Notes under the pieces: generated by a model
What the model saw: the letters and a program-made list of their open reading frames with translations, nothing else
What the model was told of the DNA's origin: nothing
Database searches by the model: none
Source of the DNA: Diphasiastrum complanatum
Lineage: Eukaryota > Streptophyta > Lycopodiopsida > Lycopodiales > Lycopodiaceae
Assembly (NCBI GenBank): GCA_029204225.1
Contig: CM055094.1
Span: 7,611,143 to 7,675,142 of the forward strand
Length of the DNA: 64,000 nucleotides
Direction of reading: 5' to 3'
Program-made: the position numbers and the translations under genes
In this document: positions 1 to 10,284 of the stretch, one piece after another
Numbering within the stretch: the first letter of the stretch is position 1
How the letters are laid out: each line of letters opens with the position of its first letter

Positions 1-171
1 AGATCAGTAGTAACTGACTACTCTCTGGAGGATTGTAGGAGTGTTTCAGCTGGCAGTGTCCAGCGAACGCATCTGAACTCCATCCAAATCTTGAAAGAGA
101 GTCACGACTGTTTCGTGAGTTTTCTCCTCACGATTCATTACACGTATCAAAGCATCTCACGATTCTCATTA
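1..171 (+). repeat. 5' LTR of element A (3' part only)
   Basis: This matches 5361-5502 over its whole length apart from a gap near 60-85. It ends TCTCATTA, one base before the primer-binding site. The terminal dinucleotide is TA in both copies where CA is usual, which could be a C-to-T change older than the insertion. Confidence 0.88.
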
Positions 172-172
172 G

Positions 173-185
173 TGGTATCAGAGCC
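173..185 (+). other. Primer-binding site of element A
   Basis: TGGTATCAGAGCC complements the 3' end of plant initiator tRNA-Met, the usual primer for Ty1/copia minus-strand DNA synthesis. It sits one base after the LTR. Confidence 0.9.
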
Positions 186-283
186 ACCTTGCCATATTCT
201 GACATAGCCGAGAAGCTAGCAGATGTAGGAGGCCAAGCATTCAGACAATCAACCATCAACAAGAAAACAGACTGTAAGAAGCA

Positions 284-1330
284 ATGGCTTCAATCAGCAG
301 CATGAAGAGCAAGATCTGCACTATACTTAATTCTTCAAGGTCTAACTTTCTAGTCTAGAAAGCTAAGACATCTTTGATACTCAAGGGCGAAGGACTCTTC
401 CCCTGGGTGGATGTCACAGAAGAAATGCCTACGACAACAGGCAAGGAGCTACGCAAATGGAGGGAGAAAAACGACAAGGAAGTAGCCTTGCTATCATCTT
501 CCATCGAAGATAGCCTTACACTTGACCTAGCTACACTCTCCAAAGCTAAGGAGATGTGGGATGCACTGCTCACAAGATTTTAGACCAAATCAAGAAGTCA
601 GATTATGATGCTGGAAGATCAGCTGACGAATCTGCAATGGGATGGAAAAGACCTCACGTCTTTCATGAGAAAGATGAAGGATCTGTTTCTATCACTACAC
701 AACTCAGGAGCAGAGAATGCAGTATCAGCTGATAAGCAGCTCACATATCTGCTGAGAACCTTACCCAGATCTTTCCAGACGACACGAACCCTGCTCGCGA
801 AAGATCCTACCATGAATCTCGAAAAGGCGATTGTCGATATTCAAGAGGAAGTCGAGGCCATAGAGCATCTTGATCACAAAGATGGTTCTGACCAGGCACT
901 CTACGGCAACAGAGAAAAATCAAAGAAACAGTTCAAGCCTAAGAGGGAGTCGAATCAGAGGCAGGATCATGACCAGCAAGCAGAGGAGACCAGCAAAAGC
1001 AACTGGAAGACAAAAGAGAGGTCGAAACGACAAGATGCAAACAAGAAGACCTGCACGAGATGCAGAAGAGATGGGCATAAAGTAGATACCTGCTGGCTCA
1101 GTTCCAAGATTGAGTGTATCCATTGTCATAAAAAGGGTCATGCAGCCATGGATTGCCGCCAGAACCCAAGAAACAGATCAGCACAGAACAGACAAGAGAA
1201 CAATAATAGTTCTTCCTATGTCGAGGAGCCCGAGAGCTCGAAGATGGGCGAAGAAAGAACGAACAAAAAATGTTTGATTGCCTACATCTGTGAAGATGTG
1301 TGTGCAGCATCAACGTCTAACACACATGAG
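284..1330 (+). pseudogene. gag of copia element A (broken)
   Basis: Translation from the ATG at 284 gives a copia gag (UBN2 type). In-frame TAG codons at 356 and 581 break it. The first replaces the conserved Trp of the N-terminal motif and the second falls where Gln is expected. Two CCHC zinc knuckles follow: CX2CX4HX4C at 1052-1093 and again at 1115-1156, within a Lys/Arg/Gln-rich stretch that would bind RNA. Gag would form the cytoplasmic particle that packages element RNA. The same frame runs into the protease without a shift, as is normal for copia polyproteins. Confidence 0.88.
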
Positions 1331-4300
1331 GTGATCCTGGATTCAGGAGCCACCTCGCACTTTGTGACATCAAGTTGAATCATGTCTGATTTCAGAAGTG
1401 CAGATCCCTCAAGATTCATAGTTCTTAGAGATGGATCCAAATATCAAGTGAACGATATTGGTTCACTTTAGCTCAACACCAACGGTAGAGACAGATGACT
1501 CGAAGACGTTCTGTTCGTGCCAACTCTGCAGCAAGACTTGCTCTCTGTAGCAAGAATAGCAGATGCAGGGATGCGTGTGACGTTTTCTAATGAAGCATGC
1601 AACGTGATTGATGCCAACACTAGCACTCTCATTACTCAAGGCAGAAGGAAGGGCAACCTATATCATCTAAAGGTGCGCCTACCTGAAGATCAAATGCATC
1701 AGACCCATGACGACTCGCCAGACACACTGTGGCACAGAAGACTCTGCTACATGAATTCAATGGCACTCTACCAGACAAGTCATCATGGAGCAATAACAGG
1801 GGTCAGCATCTTGAATGCAACCAGTTTGACCACCTGTGATGCATGTTTGAAAGACAAGATGTCACGCACACCATTCGTCAAAGATTCCTATAGCACGACA
1901 AAGATTCTGGAGCTGGTGCACTCTGACATCTGCAGTCCATTCAATGTGATCTCAGTAGGAGGCTCAAAATACTATATAACCTTCATTGATGATTATAGCA
2001 AGTTTGCCAGAGTGTATTTTATTCAGAATAATTCTGAAGCACTTGATAGATTCACAGAATATTTGAATTGGACTGAGAGATGCAAAGGCTGCAAGGTGAA
2101 GCAGATCAGAAAAAATCGAGGTGGCGAATATATCTCGAATCGCTTCAATGACTTCTACAATGATTGTAGCATCATTCACAGAAGAACTGCAGCCTACACA
2201 CCGTAGCACAATGGTGTTGCTGAACGAAAGAACAGGACCCTAATGGAAGTAGCCAGATGCATGATGGCATACTCGAAGGCTCCAAGGGCACTGTGGGCTG
2301 AAGCAGTAGCTACAGCCGCATACATCCAGAACAGGACAAGTGAATCTGGTGTTCCTCACACGACACCACATGAGCTATGGTGGGATAGAAAACCCAATCT
2401 GTCTCACGTCAGAATATTTGGCTGTGCAGTATATGCACATATTTATGATAAGCTTCGCAAGAAGCTTGAGGAGAAAGCCGAGCAAGGATTTCTGGTAGGT
2501 TATGACAATAATTTGTCATACTACAGAATCTACATGCCAAACACGAACACTGTGAAAACAGTGAGGGATGCCAAATTCGACAATTGCAGGACAATGGCCA
2601 ACCAAGACCCTGTTAGGTATGAAGTTTTGGAAAGACAGTACTATGACCTGCTACCAACGTTAGAGGGAACAGACAATGAACACGAAAACGAAGATTTTCG
2701 AGTCGTCTCCCATTCAAGCGACGAATCAGACGAAGAAAAATTCGAGAGGCAACTTGCCGCCATAGTTCTTATAAACCAAGATAGTTCCGGACCGAGCAGA
2801 GCAGACAAGGACAAAGGCATAGCTATTCCAGGAGGATCTCCCAGAAGGTCGATGAGACCACAAAGAGCGCCAGCAAGATTTGTGCCAGGCGGCTCAGCTT
2901 CCACATCAGAAGAATTCTACAGGTTCAGTGACGAACCACAGACATTCGAGGAGGCGATTGAAGGTCCAGAAAAGAACAAATGGATCCAAGCCATGAAGAA
3001 GAGATGGAGTCCATGAGGAAAGAACCAGGTATGGACGTTGGAGCCATTACCTCATAAGCGCAAGACTGTCAAATGCAAATGGGTTTTCAAACTCAAATAT
3101 GGACCATATGGGAGTGTGACAAAATACAAGGCAAGACTGGTAGTGAAGGGTTTCTCTCAGAGATACGGTATTGACTACTCTAAAACCTTCTCTCTCGTCA
3201 TCAAACATTCATCCCTACGTCTGTTGTTTGCATATGCATAAGCTTATGACCTCAGGATCGACATTGTGGATGAGAAGACAGCCTTCTTGCATGGCAAATT
3301 AGACGAAGAGGTTTACATGGATCAACCTCAGGATTTGTCTCGAATTCACTTCCTGACTACGTATGCAGAATGCATAGAAGCATCTATGGTCTGAAGCAAT
3401 CAGCCTAGTAATGGTACAAGAAGAAGGATCAGACCCTGAAATCATTAGGATTCAAGCCTTTGTTGGCTGACTCCAATGTGTATGTCAGAGTTACAGATGG
3501 GCAGATCATCATAGTGGCTGTATATGTGGACGACACTCTGATACTATGCAGGAGTGAACAGCTAATTGTTGAAGTAAAGACAGACATCTCGAAGCATTTT
3601 GAGATAGTGGATCTGGGAAAAGCCAGGTGTTACCTGGGCTTACAAATTGAAATGGACTATGAGGGAGGCAAGCTATACCTTCACCAGTCTAGATACACCC
3701 AGAAGATCCTAGAGGACTTTGGGATGCTGAACTGCAAAGGAGCAAACACTCCAATATTCGTAGGGACGATGCTAACAAATGACGACTGTCCAAAGACTGA
3801 GGAAGAAAGAAAACAGATGCAGCTCACACCCTACAGGAGACTGATAGGTCTACTGATGTACCTTGCAGACAACACACGTCCTGATATTGCTTATGCAGTA
3901 TTCAGAATGAGCCAATTTTGCACGAATCTAGGCTCGACACATTGGAAGATTGCAGAATGAATTTTGCAATATCTTCAATTAACGAGAGATTATGACTTGT
4001 GTTATTGTCGTGGTGCAGGTCTCAGGATACTTTCCTATAGTGATGCTGGCTGTGCATCTCTCAGGGATGACTGTAAAAGTGTCTCAGGAGGATGCACCAT
4101 CACATCAAGAGCAGCAGTTCTCTGGGTCAGCAAGAAGCAGACCATTGTAGCCCAATCTTCCTGCGAAGCAAAGTACATAGCAGCAGCGAAGATGGCCAAC
4201 GAAATAATTTGGCTAAGGCAGTTCCTGGACGAATTGGGTGAAACAAGGAATGAGCCATTGGTCTTGCAGATGGACAACACCTTTGCGATACACCTGACAA

Positions 4301-4510
4301 AAGATCTTGTGTTCCACTCAAGAACGAAACACATTGCGATCCAGTATCACATGATCAGGGATCTGATTGAAAGGAAGATGATGCAGACCACCTTCATAGG
4401 AATGAAAGATATGGTTACTGACATCTTCACTAAATCTCTGGACAAAGGGCTCTTTGAGAGGCAAAGGAGCAGTCTCGAGATCATAAAGCTACCATGCTTT
4501 GAGAGGGAGC
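1331..4510 (+). pseudogene. pol of copia element A: protease, integrase, RT, RNase H (broken)
   Basis: The protease active site DSGATSH at 1340-1360 is intact. Stops then occur at 1376 (TGA), 1469 (TAG) and 1496 (TGA). The GAG-pre-integrase and integrase domains follow (1517-2206), with HSD present but the second catalytic Asp replaced, as KNRGGEY stands where TDRGGEY is usual. A TAG at 2204 sits in the TPQHNG motif. The integrase C-terminus and a charged linker occupy 2243-2990. A one-base loss and a one-base gain near 2990-3017 disturb the start of the reverse transcriptase, and another loss near 3331 moves the frame. YVDD is at 3523-3534. RNase H (SYSDAG, SSCEAK, RTKHI) runs to about 4480. 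Confidence 0.9.
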
Positions 4511-5502
4511 TGAAGAAACAGAGTGTTTCTGATTACAAAGCCTTGCTAGCTTTCAGCCCTTCACCTGATGAAGATGTTCGTGAACTCGAACATCTGAAGA
4601 CACGAAACACAAAGAGTTTCGTAAACACGAAAGTCAACAAAAACAAAGACGAACGGTTCACGAACACGAAGGATCCACGAACGAGATTCCTTTGCGGTCC
4701 AGCAAGAGAGAAAGGCAAACAAGGTAAACGAAACCAACGGTGGAAACGAAACCCATTCTGTCCTCACGCTCCAAAGAGTACCACCAGAGATCACGCAAGT
4801 ACCCATAAGTACAGAGATCTGACCTGATGGCATGACTTCAGTAGATACTTCCTAGGTCATGGCTAATCTGCCACTCTTGTAATTCTCTGATTAGTTGTAG
4901 ATGTATACTCACTCTAATCTTAGGTTTACATAGAGAGATCGTACTTACTGGATAATACTCGACATATATCAGAACATGATACACAGAGTGTAACTAAGAG
5001 AAGAGACATTGAAGAAGTCTGATGCTAGTAAACAATCAAGATGAACATAGACAGAAGCTCCGCCTACATGCGAGAAGATAATTCTGTGTAGGATCAGAAG
5101 ATCCAATTGTCCGCTAGTGAAGCGAGACTACTACTCGTGAGAGAACTGTGCTTCTCTCATGCCAATGCACTGCGTGGATTCGCATGCAGTGCCCTGAAGA
5201 AATCAGAGAAAATCAATATAGATTATTTTCCTGGTTGTGTCTGATCTTGGATGTTGAATGCTTATGTTGTTTACTTCATATGTCTAAGTTTTTCTTGTTC
5301 CCTTTGAATTCTGCACCTTGATTGAAATTAAGTCGAATGATGTATTAATTTTATGAACGTAGATCAGTAGTAATTGACTACTCTCTGGAGAATTGTAGGA
5401 GTGTTTCAGCTGGCAGTGCCGAATCTTGAAAGTCACGACTGTTTTGAGAATTTTCTCCTCACGATTCATTACATGTATCAGAGCATCTCACGATTCTCAT
5501 TA
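4511..5502 (+). repeat. 3' LTR of element A (start uncertain)
   Basis: The last 142 bases (5361-5502) match the partial 5' LTR, which fixes the end. The start cannot be fixed because the matching part of the 5' LTR lies outside the window. A purine run GAGAGGGAGC just before TG at 4511 looks like a polypurine tract, giving an LTR of about 990 bp. The RNase H frame stays open to 4827, so a start near 4825 is the alternative. The stretch 4570-4690 is rich in CACGAA and GTTCACGAAC words like those in the LTR of element B, which favours the earlier start. Confidence 0.6.
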
Positions 5503-5503
5503 G

Positions 5504-5684
5504 GTAGCTTGTGTGCCTTTGAGAGGCTACAAGCTTCACAACTTTTTTCACACTTTGAGAGTGTCTTTGGAAGACCGAGAGCAAGATCCTTGGTGCATAG
5601 CATCTCCATAGATTTGAAGTTGGGGTGGCCCAACCTCTTATGCCAAAGCTCCACTTGATTGAGCTCCTCCTTCACTGCCAACTT
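5504..5684 (-). pseudogene. Copia GAG-pre-integrase fragment
   Basis: Read on the minus strand this encodes a GAG-pre-integrase piece: LWHKRLGHPNFKS, then a CX2C pair (CEACSLSKAHKLP). It directly abuts the end of the element A LTR and, on its other side, the 3' part of element C. It is more like the C/G lineages than like A. It may be part of a third copia copy into which A inserted, or a rearranged piece of C. Confidence 0.7.
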
Positions 5685-5859
5685 CCGTTTTGACTAGTTG
5701 AAGCCCTTGGAGATCAACCTCTTGATCTTCAACTTGATCATCAAAGTCATTGAACAAACTTTTTTTTCCAGATCCGTTATTAAATTTTACAGCAAGATAA
5801 CATCCATCCACTTGCATAGCACCATCTACACAAGAAAATCCTCTAAAAGATGTTCCAAT
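5670..5859 (-). other. Non-copia segment shared with element D
   Basis: After the first residues of the reverse transcriptase (WIQAMDLEYQALM) the minus-strand frame leaves the copia pattern. It encodes GFSCVDGAMQVD, then NGSGKKSLFNDFD and EVDLQGLQ. The same block with small differences lies at 40445-40613 inside the 445-codon frame of element D. I do not recognise the family. That it interrupts or replaces reverse transcriptase in two separate elements suggests an acquired sequence inherited in this copia family, or one acquired twice. Confidence 0.6.
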
Positions 5860-6225
5860 CTTCATAAGAGCCTGATACTCAAGATCCATTGCTTGGATCC
5901 ACTCCTCTTCTTTCCTTGCTTGATCCACACTTGTAGGCTCATCCAAAGAGGTTAGGAAAGCAACATAATTTCCAAAAACTACTTGCTTACCCTTTTGATC
6001 ATATGTGAGCCTTGAAGGTACTTGTCTTTCTCTTGATGTTCTCCTTGGCTTTTGACTTGATGAAGGTCCATCATCACCACCATCCAAAGTAGGATCCTTC
6101 TCATGAACATCAAGAATGCTAGATCCATCCACTCTACCATCAATCATGCTTGAAGACACCTTTGGAATGTTCCCCTCCTAAAAAATGACATCTTTACCAA
6201 CAATCACTTTGTTAGTAGGAGGAAT

Positions 6226-7641
6226 CTAAACCTTGTAGGCTTTACTCACCTCACTATATCCAACAAAAATAAAGCTTCTTGAAGATGAATCCTCCTTGGT
6301 CCTATCATCAAGAGTAATGTTGACATAGCATGTGCATCCAAAGGTTCTTAGAAAGTTGACACTCAGCCTCCTCTTGAATAGCATCTCAAAAGGTGTCCTT
6401 CCATCCAAAATAGCACTCGGCCACCTATTGCACAAGAAATTGGCACACAACAAAGCTTGATCCCAAAATGGTTTGTCAAGATTAGCACTTAACCTCATAG
6501 ATTTAGCACTTTCACATAAAGTCCTATTCTTCCTTTCACCCACTCCATTTTGTTGTGGGGTCCTTGATGTTGTATACTCCCTCTTGATCCCATGCTCATC
6601 GCAAAAGGCCTTGAACTTGTTAGATATGTACTCACCACCATTGTCACTTCTCAAGCACTTGATCTTTGTGGAAAACTGGTCCTCCCTTGCATTCTTGAAC
6701 TTGACAAAGACATCATACACTTCATCCTTGCTCTTTAGTAGATAGATCCAACAAAATCTACTAAAATCATCAATGAATGTTACATACATCTTAGCTCCCC
6801 TATTGCTGATTTTAGTAAATCCATGAATATGCGAATGTACAAGTTGAAAAGGCTTTGTAGATCTAGAATTAGATCTAGTATAAGGTAGTCTTTGTGACTT
6901 AGACAAAGCACAAGACTCACAAACATGCTTGACACTACTTAAGGAACTTGGAAGACCAATCACAACCTTCTTCCTTGCCATTACCTCCAATGACTTGAAG
7001 TTCAGGTGTCCCATCCTTTTGTGCCAAACCTCTTGAATAGAAATTTGCTCCCTTGCAACACACCCAACTTGGTTAGCAATAACACAAGCATCTAGTTTGA
7101 ACAATTTTCCTTGCCTTTTACCTTTTCCAATCAAGACATCCTTCCTTTTGATCAAACAAGCATCTCCATCAAACTTTACCTTGCGGCCCTTGCTTAGCAT
7201 TTGACTCACACTAAGCAAATTCTTGGTAACAGATGGAATAGACAAGACATCCTCCAAATGAACATTCCTATTTGTAGAGAGAGAAATAGAAATTGTCCCA
7301 ATCCCTTTGATTGCACATTCACCATCATTGGCCGTGTAGATCACCCTCTTGTCATCTCCATATGCCAACAAAGAAGTGAAGTACTCTTTGTGAGAGGTCA
7401 TGTGGATCCACCTTGGACCTAGATCTCCATCATTAGCAAGCATACATGAAGACATCACAAAAGCATCATCATTTGCATCTTGAACATCCAAACCATCCTC
7501 ATCAAGAGTTAGATTGCCTTGCTTGTCTCCTTGATCTCTCTTCTTCTTGTAGCACTCACTTGCAAAGTGTCCTTTGATGCCACAATAGAAGCACTTGAGC
7601 TTTGATCTATCCTTCTTTTTGCCACTTGAAGAAGCATCCAC
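6226..7641 (-). pseudogene. Zinc knuckle, protease remnant and integrase of element C
   Basis: The frame is open for 471 codons. It contains a CCHC knuckle (CFYCGIKGHFASEC), a protease region, the GAG-pre-integrase motif (VWHKRMGHLNFKS) and the integrase core. The protease has lost its active site: the DSGASSH found in relatives is missing and GPRWIHMTSH remains. In the integrase the first catalytic Asp is His (VHSHIHG, usually HSDI), while the second Asp (RSDNGGEY) and the Glu (NGVGERKNRT) are present. A long open frame with two dead active sites suggests the copy was damaged by a few local changes rather than by long decay. Confidence 0.88.
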
Positions 7642-8315
7642 TTGATCTTGCCCTTTAGACCATTACTTTTGGTTTTTCCCTTGAATTTTCCCTTTGTGAA
7701 CATAGCATCCTCTTGAAGTGTCGATGTAGATCCACCTCTTGCTTGAAGCCTATATTACTCATTGATCAAGATCTCTTGAAGATCCATCAGACTTGGCAAA
7801 GTCTTTTGAATAGCAATACTTTGAACAATGTTAGCATGAGCATCCAACAAGCCATTAAGAATTACTTGAATAAGATCTCTTTCCTTAATGCTTTCATCAA
7901 TGCAAGCCAACTCATCATTCAATGCTTTCATTCTCAAAACAAAAGTACTTGGACTTTCTTCATTATTTTGCAAACAAGAAAAGATTTGCCTTCTTAGTGT
8001 TAACACTCTAGAAGTAGACTTGGATTCATAAAGCTTCTTCAATGGATTCCAAGCTTCCAAAGATGATGTGCACTTACCAACTTCCTTGAGAAGTTCATTG
8101 GTAACATTCATCTTTATCATGTGTAGAGCCTTCTTGGACCTCTTGTCATACTTCATTTGATCTTGTTGTGTTGCTGGTCTCTCCTCCAAACCTACAACAA
8201 TATCCAAAACATCATTCATCTCAAGAAGTGACTCCATCCTCACTTTCCACAATGAATAGTTAGTTGAGGTAAGCCTATCATTGGCTTTCAACATGACTCC
8301 AATTGAGGTTGCCAT
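7642..8315 (-). pseudogene. gag of copia element C (broken)
   Basis: The ATG at 8315 begins MATSIGVMLKAND, followed by the copia gag pattern (TSTNYSLWKVRMESLL) for 186 codons to a TAA at 7752-7754, where the related element D has a Glu codon. The frame then continues through a Lys-rich stretch and shifts near 7650 into the next open frame, which holds the zinc knuckle. The start is the first ATG after a leader of about 600 bp that has no open frame. Confidence 0.85.
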
Positions 8316-8902
8316 GTAGCAATGACCCGATCTTCTCTTTCAACCTGTTTTGATGCACAAAGCACTCCTTTGACCAACAACAAATGCTTTCAAAAAAAAT
8401 CACTAAGATTTGAAACTATCTCACAAATTCTCTTCTAGCACTTATCAAGCAAATCAACACATAGAATCATGGAATCTTGATCAACATATGATCTATCCTC
8501 AATCTAATGACTTTTTCCATCTCCTAAGATTGAAACACACTCAAATGAAGTCCAACAACCTCACTATCTAGAGATCCAATAGAAAATAGGGTTTTGACAA
8601 AACCACAAAAAATTGACTATTCCAAATCTACATGCAAATGTTGAAAATTTGATATGCAATCCATAAGCCACCACTTAGGCTGATCCAATGATCCAAAAAT
8701 CGGCCAAATCCAGTATGTGAATTCAAAAATCGGAATTGATCAAGTATATTGACCTATTTAGTGTTTTGATCTACAAAAGATCTAATCTACAAAAGCAAAA
8801 AATCTGATTTTGGTGTAGAATCCTCTCTAGCATGCTGTAGACTTGATATCTTCACCAAATCATTGATAGATATGATTGCGTCCTTTGTAACCTGAAACAC
8901 AA

Positions 8903-8914
8903 GCTCTGATGCCA
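8903..8914 (-). other. Primer-binding site of element C
   Basis: On the minus strand TGGCATCAGAGC directly follows the LTR. It differs from the usual TGGTATCAGAGC at one base. Confidence 0.85.
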
Positions 8915-9557
8915 TGTGAAAGATTTCAGATCCTTAAGATCCAATCTACTTGAATGATCTTTGGTTAGAAAGAGAAATGCACTACCAATCTCACCAATGT
9001 AGAAAAATCAGCATCTACAAACAAATTGAGATGCAAACACCAATAGAACTTGATCAAACTTGAATGAAATGATTATGTACTATTGTTGTTCGTACAAAAC
9101 CAGCAAGCTACTGTATTTCACGCGTGTGGATCCAAAAATAGCAAATATAGATCATTCTACACATAGAATTGCCAGGAAGATAGTGCACCAATGGATAGTA
9201 GAACCCAAGAGAACCATGTATAAGCATGAAATGAGATAGAGAAGAGAGAAGATTGCTCTCTCCATGAGTTACATCCTTTTATAGCAGGTCCAAACCCTAT
9301 TTGGCCACTTGGCTTTCCCACCAAAATGCTAACCCTACTAATTATGGGTCTAGATTCAATGTACCCAACTATTGAAATTTGAATCTACTCAAACTCGCAT
9401 TCTAACTTTCCCACACTTTCAAAAAGTGTTTATTCAGATAAAATTTAGACTAATGAACATTGAAAAGTTAATCTTTAATTCTAAAACAAGTTTTGGCCTC
9501 AATATGTCAAATATGAAAATATAGCAAAATGTGATGAAACTAGTTGAATCTTTCACA
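8915..9557 (-). repeat. 5' LTR of element C
   Basis: The 643-bp LTR starts TGTGAAAGATT and ends AAATCTTTCACA on the minus strand, giving a near-perfect terminal inverted repeat of about 10 bp. It aligns along its length with the LTR at 44650-45297. A TATAAAA box lies at 9277-9283. Confidence 0.9.
9277..9283 (-). promoter_or_regulatory. TATA box in LTR of element C
   Basis: TATAAAA on the minus strand, about 275 bp into the LTR. The same box and flank (CTATAAAAGGATGTAACTC) are kept in the related LTR at 44921-44927, which supports it as the U3 promoter. Confidence 0.7.
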
Positions 9558-9599
9558 CTATTTTGCCAACTCGATTTTATTAGTTTTATCAGCCATTAG

Positions 9600-9990
9600 A
9601 CTCACCATCAGCATAGAGTGACCAGGAGCCTCAGAAGTAACACTATGGAGGTCGGCGAGTCAAACTGCCTGACTCACGTCTTGACTCGCCATTTCAAATT
9701 TCTCGCCCATTGATTTCCTGTCTTTTTCTTTGACTTGCCAACTAAAATTTCTCGTTGATCTTTCAGTATTTTGACTCACCATTAATACTATAACAAGTAC
9801 TGTATTTGATCTACCTTGTTCCAGACCGGTGAGTCAAAACTTGTCTGATTCGCGTTGTTTGACTCGCGTATTTTCTGACTCGCCACCTGTTCCATTTGAC
9901 TTGCCACCTTTCCAGAATGATCTTATTACCATTTATAACAAGTAGATAGCTCGGCAAGTCAAAAATTTATGACTTGCATCTGTCTGACTT
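9600..9990. repeat. Array of degenerate TGACTCGCC motifs, both orientations
   Basis: More than ten copies of TGACTCGCC or TGACTTGCC, and of the complement GGCGAGTCA, lie within about 390 bp of otherwise AT-rich sequence, for example at 9676, 9698, 9877, 9896 and 9986. The stretch lies between the LTR of C and the gypsy gag at 10285, so it may be the U3 or leader of that gypsy element. TGACTC is a core bound by bZIP proteins in general; a regulatory role here is inference. Confidence 0.6.
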
Positions 9991-10284
9991 GCCATCAGTG
10001 AAAATTGAAAATTCTCCTGAGTATCTAACAATCGGAACTCATCTGTATTTTTTCTATTATTTTTGTTTTTCCAGATGGTCTTTTGGATTTGCATTTACAT
10101 CTCTTTTTCATCCATCTGACTTTTGTTTAGATCTTGATCTGATCTCAATCAGAGTTCATCCTCATTTCAATTTGATCTGCATTCAGATTCGCCCAACATA
10201 GAAAAGATTTACAAAAATATTTGAGAAAAAAAAACAAGAAAAAGACCAAAAAAAAAAAAGTAACCTTATCATTCGTTCCGTCAT

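Larger units (their letters stand above)
1..5502 (+). mobile_element. Ty1/copia retrotransposon A, 5' end cut by window
   Basis: The sequence at 1-171 recurs at 5361-5502, and the first copy is followed by a typical copia primer-binding site, so the window opens inside the 5' LTR. Between the repeats lie gag with two CCHC knuckles, protease, integrase, reverse transcriptase and RNase H in copia order. The element is dead: the reading frame has at least six in-frame stops before the reverse transcriptase, plus three small frameshifts. The two LTR copies differ by scattered transitions and a gap of about 27 bp, so the insertion is not recent. The protein resembles that of element B (56058-61098), and the two belong to related lineages. 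Confidence 0.93.
5685..9557 (-). mobile_element. Ty1/copia retrotransposon C, 3' truncated
   Basis: The element has a complete 5' LTR (8915-9557), an abutting primer-binding site, a leader of about 600 bp (8316-8902), gag, protease remnant, integrase and the very start of reverse transcriptase. It then runs into a non-copia segment (5670-5859) and stops; there is no 3' LTR. Its leader and LTR are closely similar to those at 44650-45900 (element D) and 14780-15566 (fragment L), which defines one family with four copies in the window. Confidence 0.9.

Noticed and set aside
9974-10201. 75-codon frame
   Set aside because: AT-rich leader of the gypsy remnant, with no similarity and followed by a poly(A)-rich stretch.
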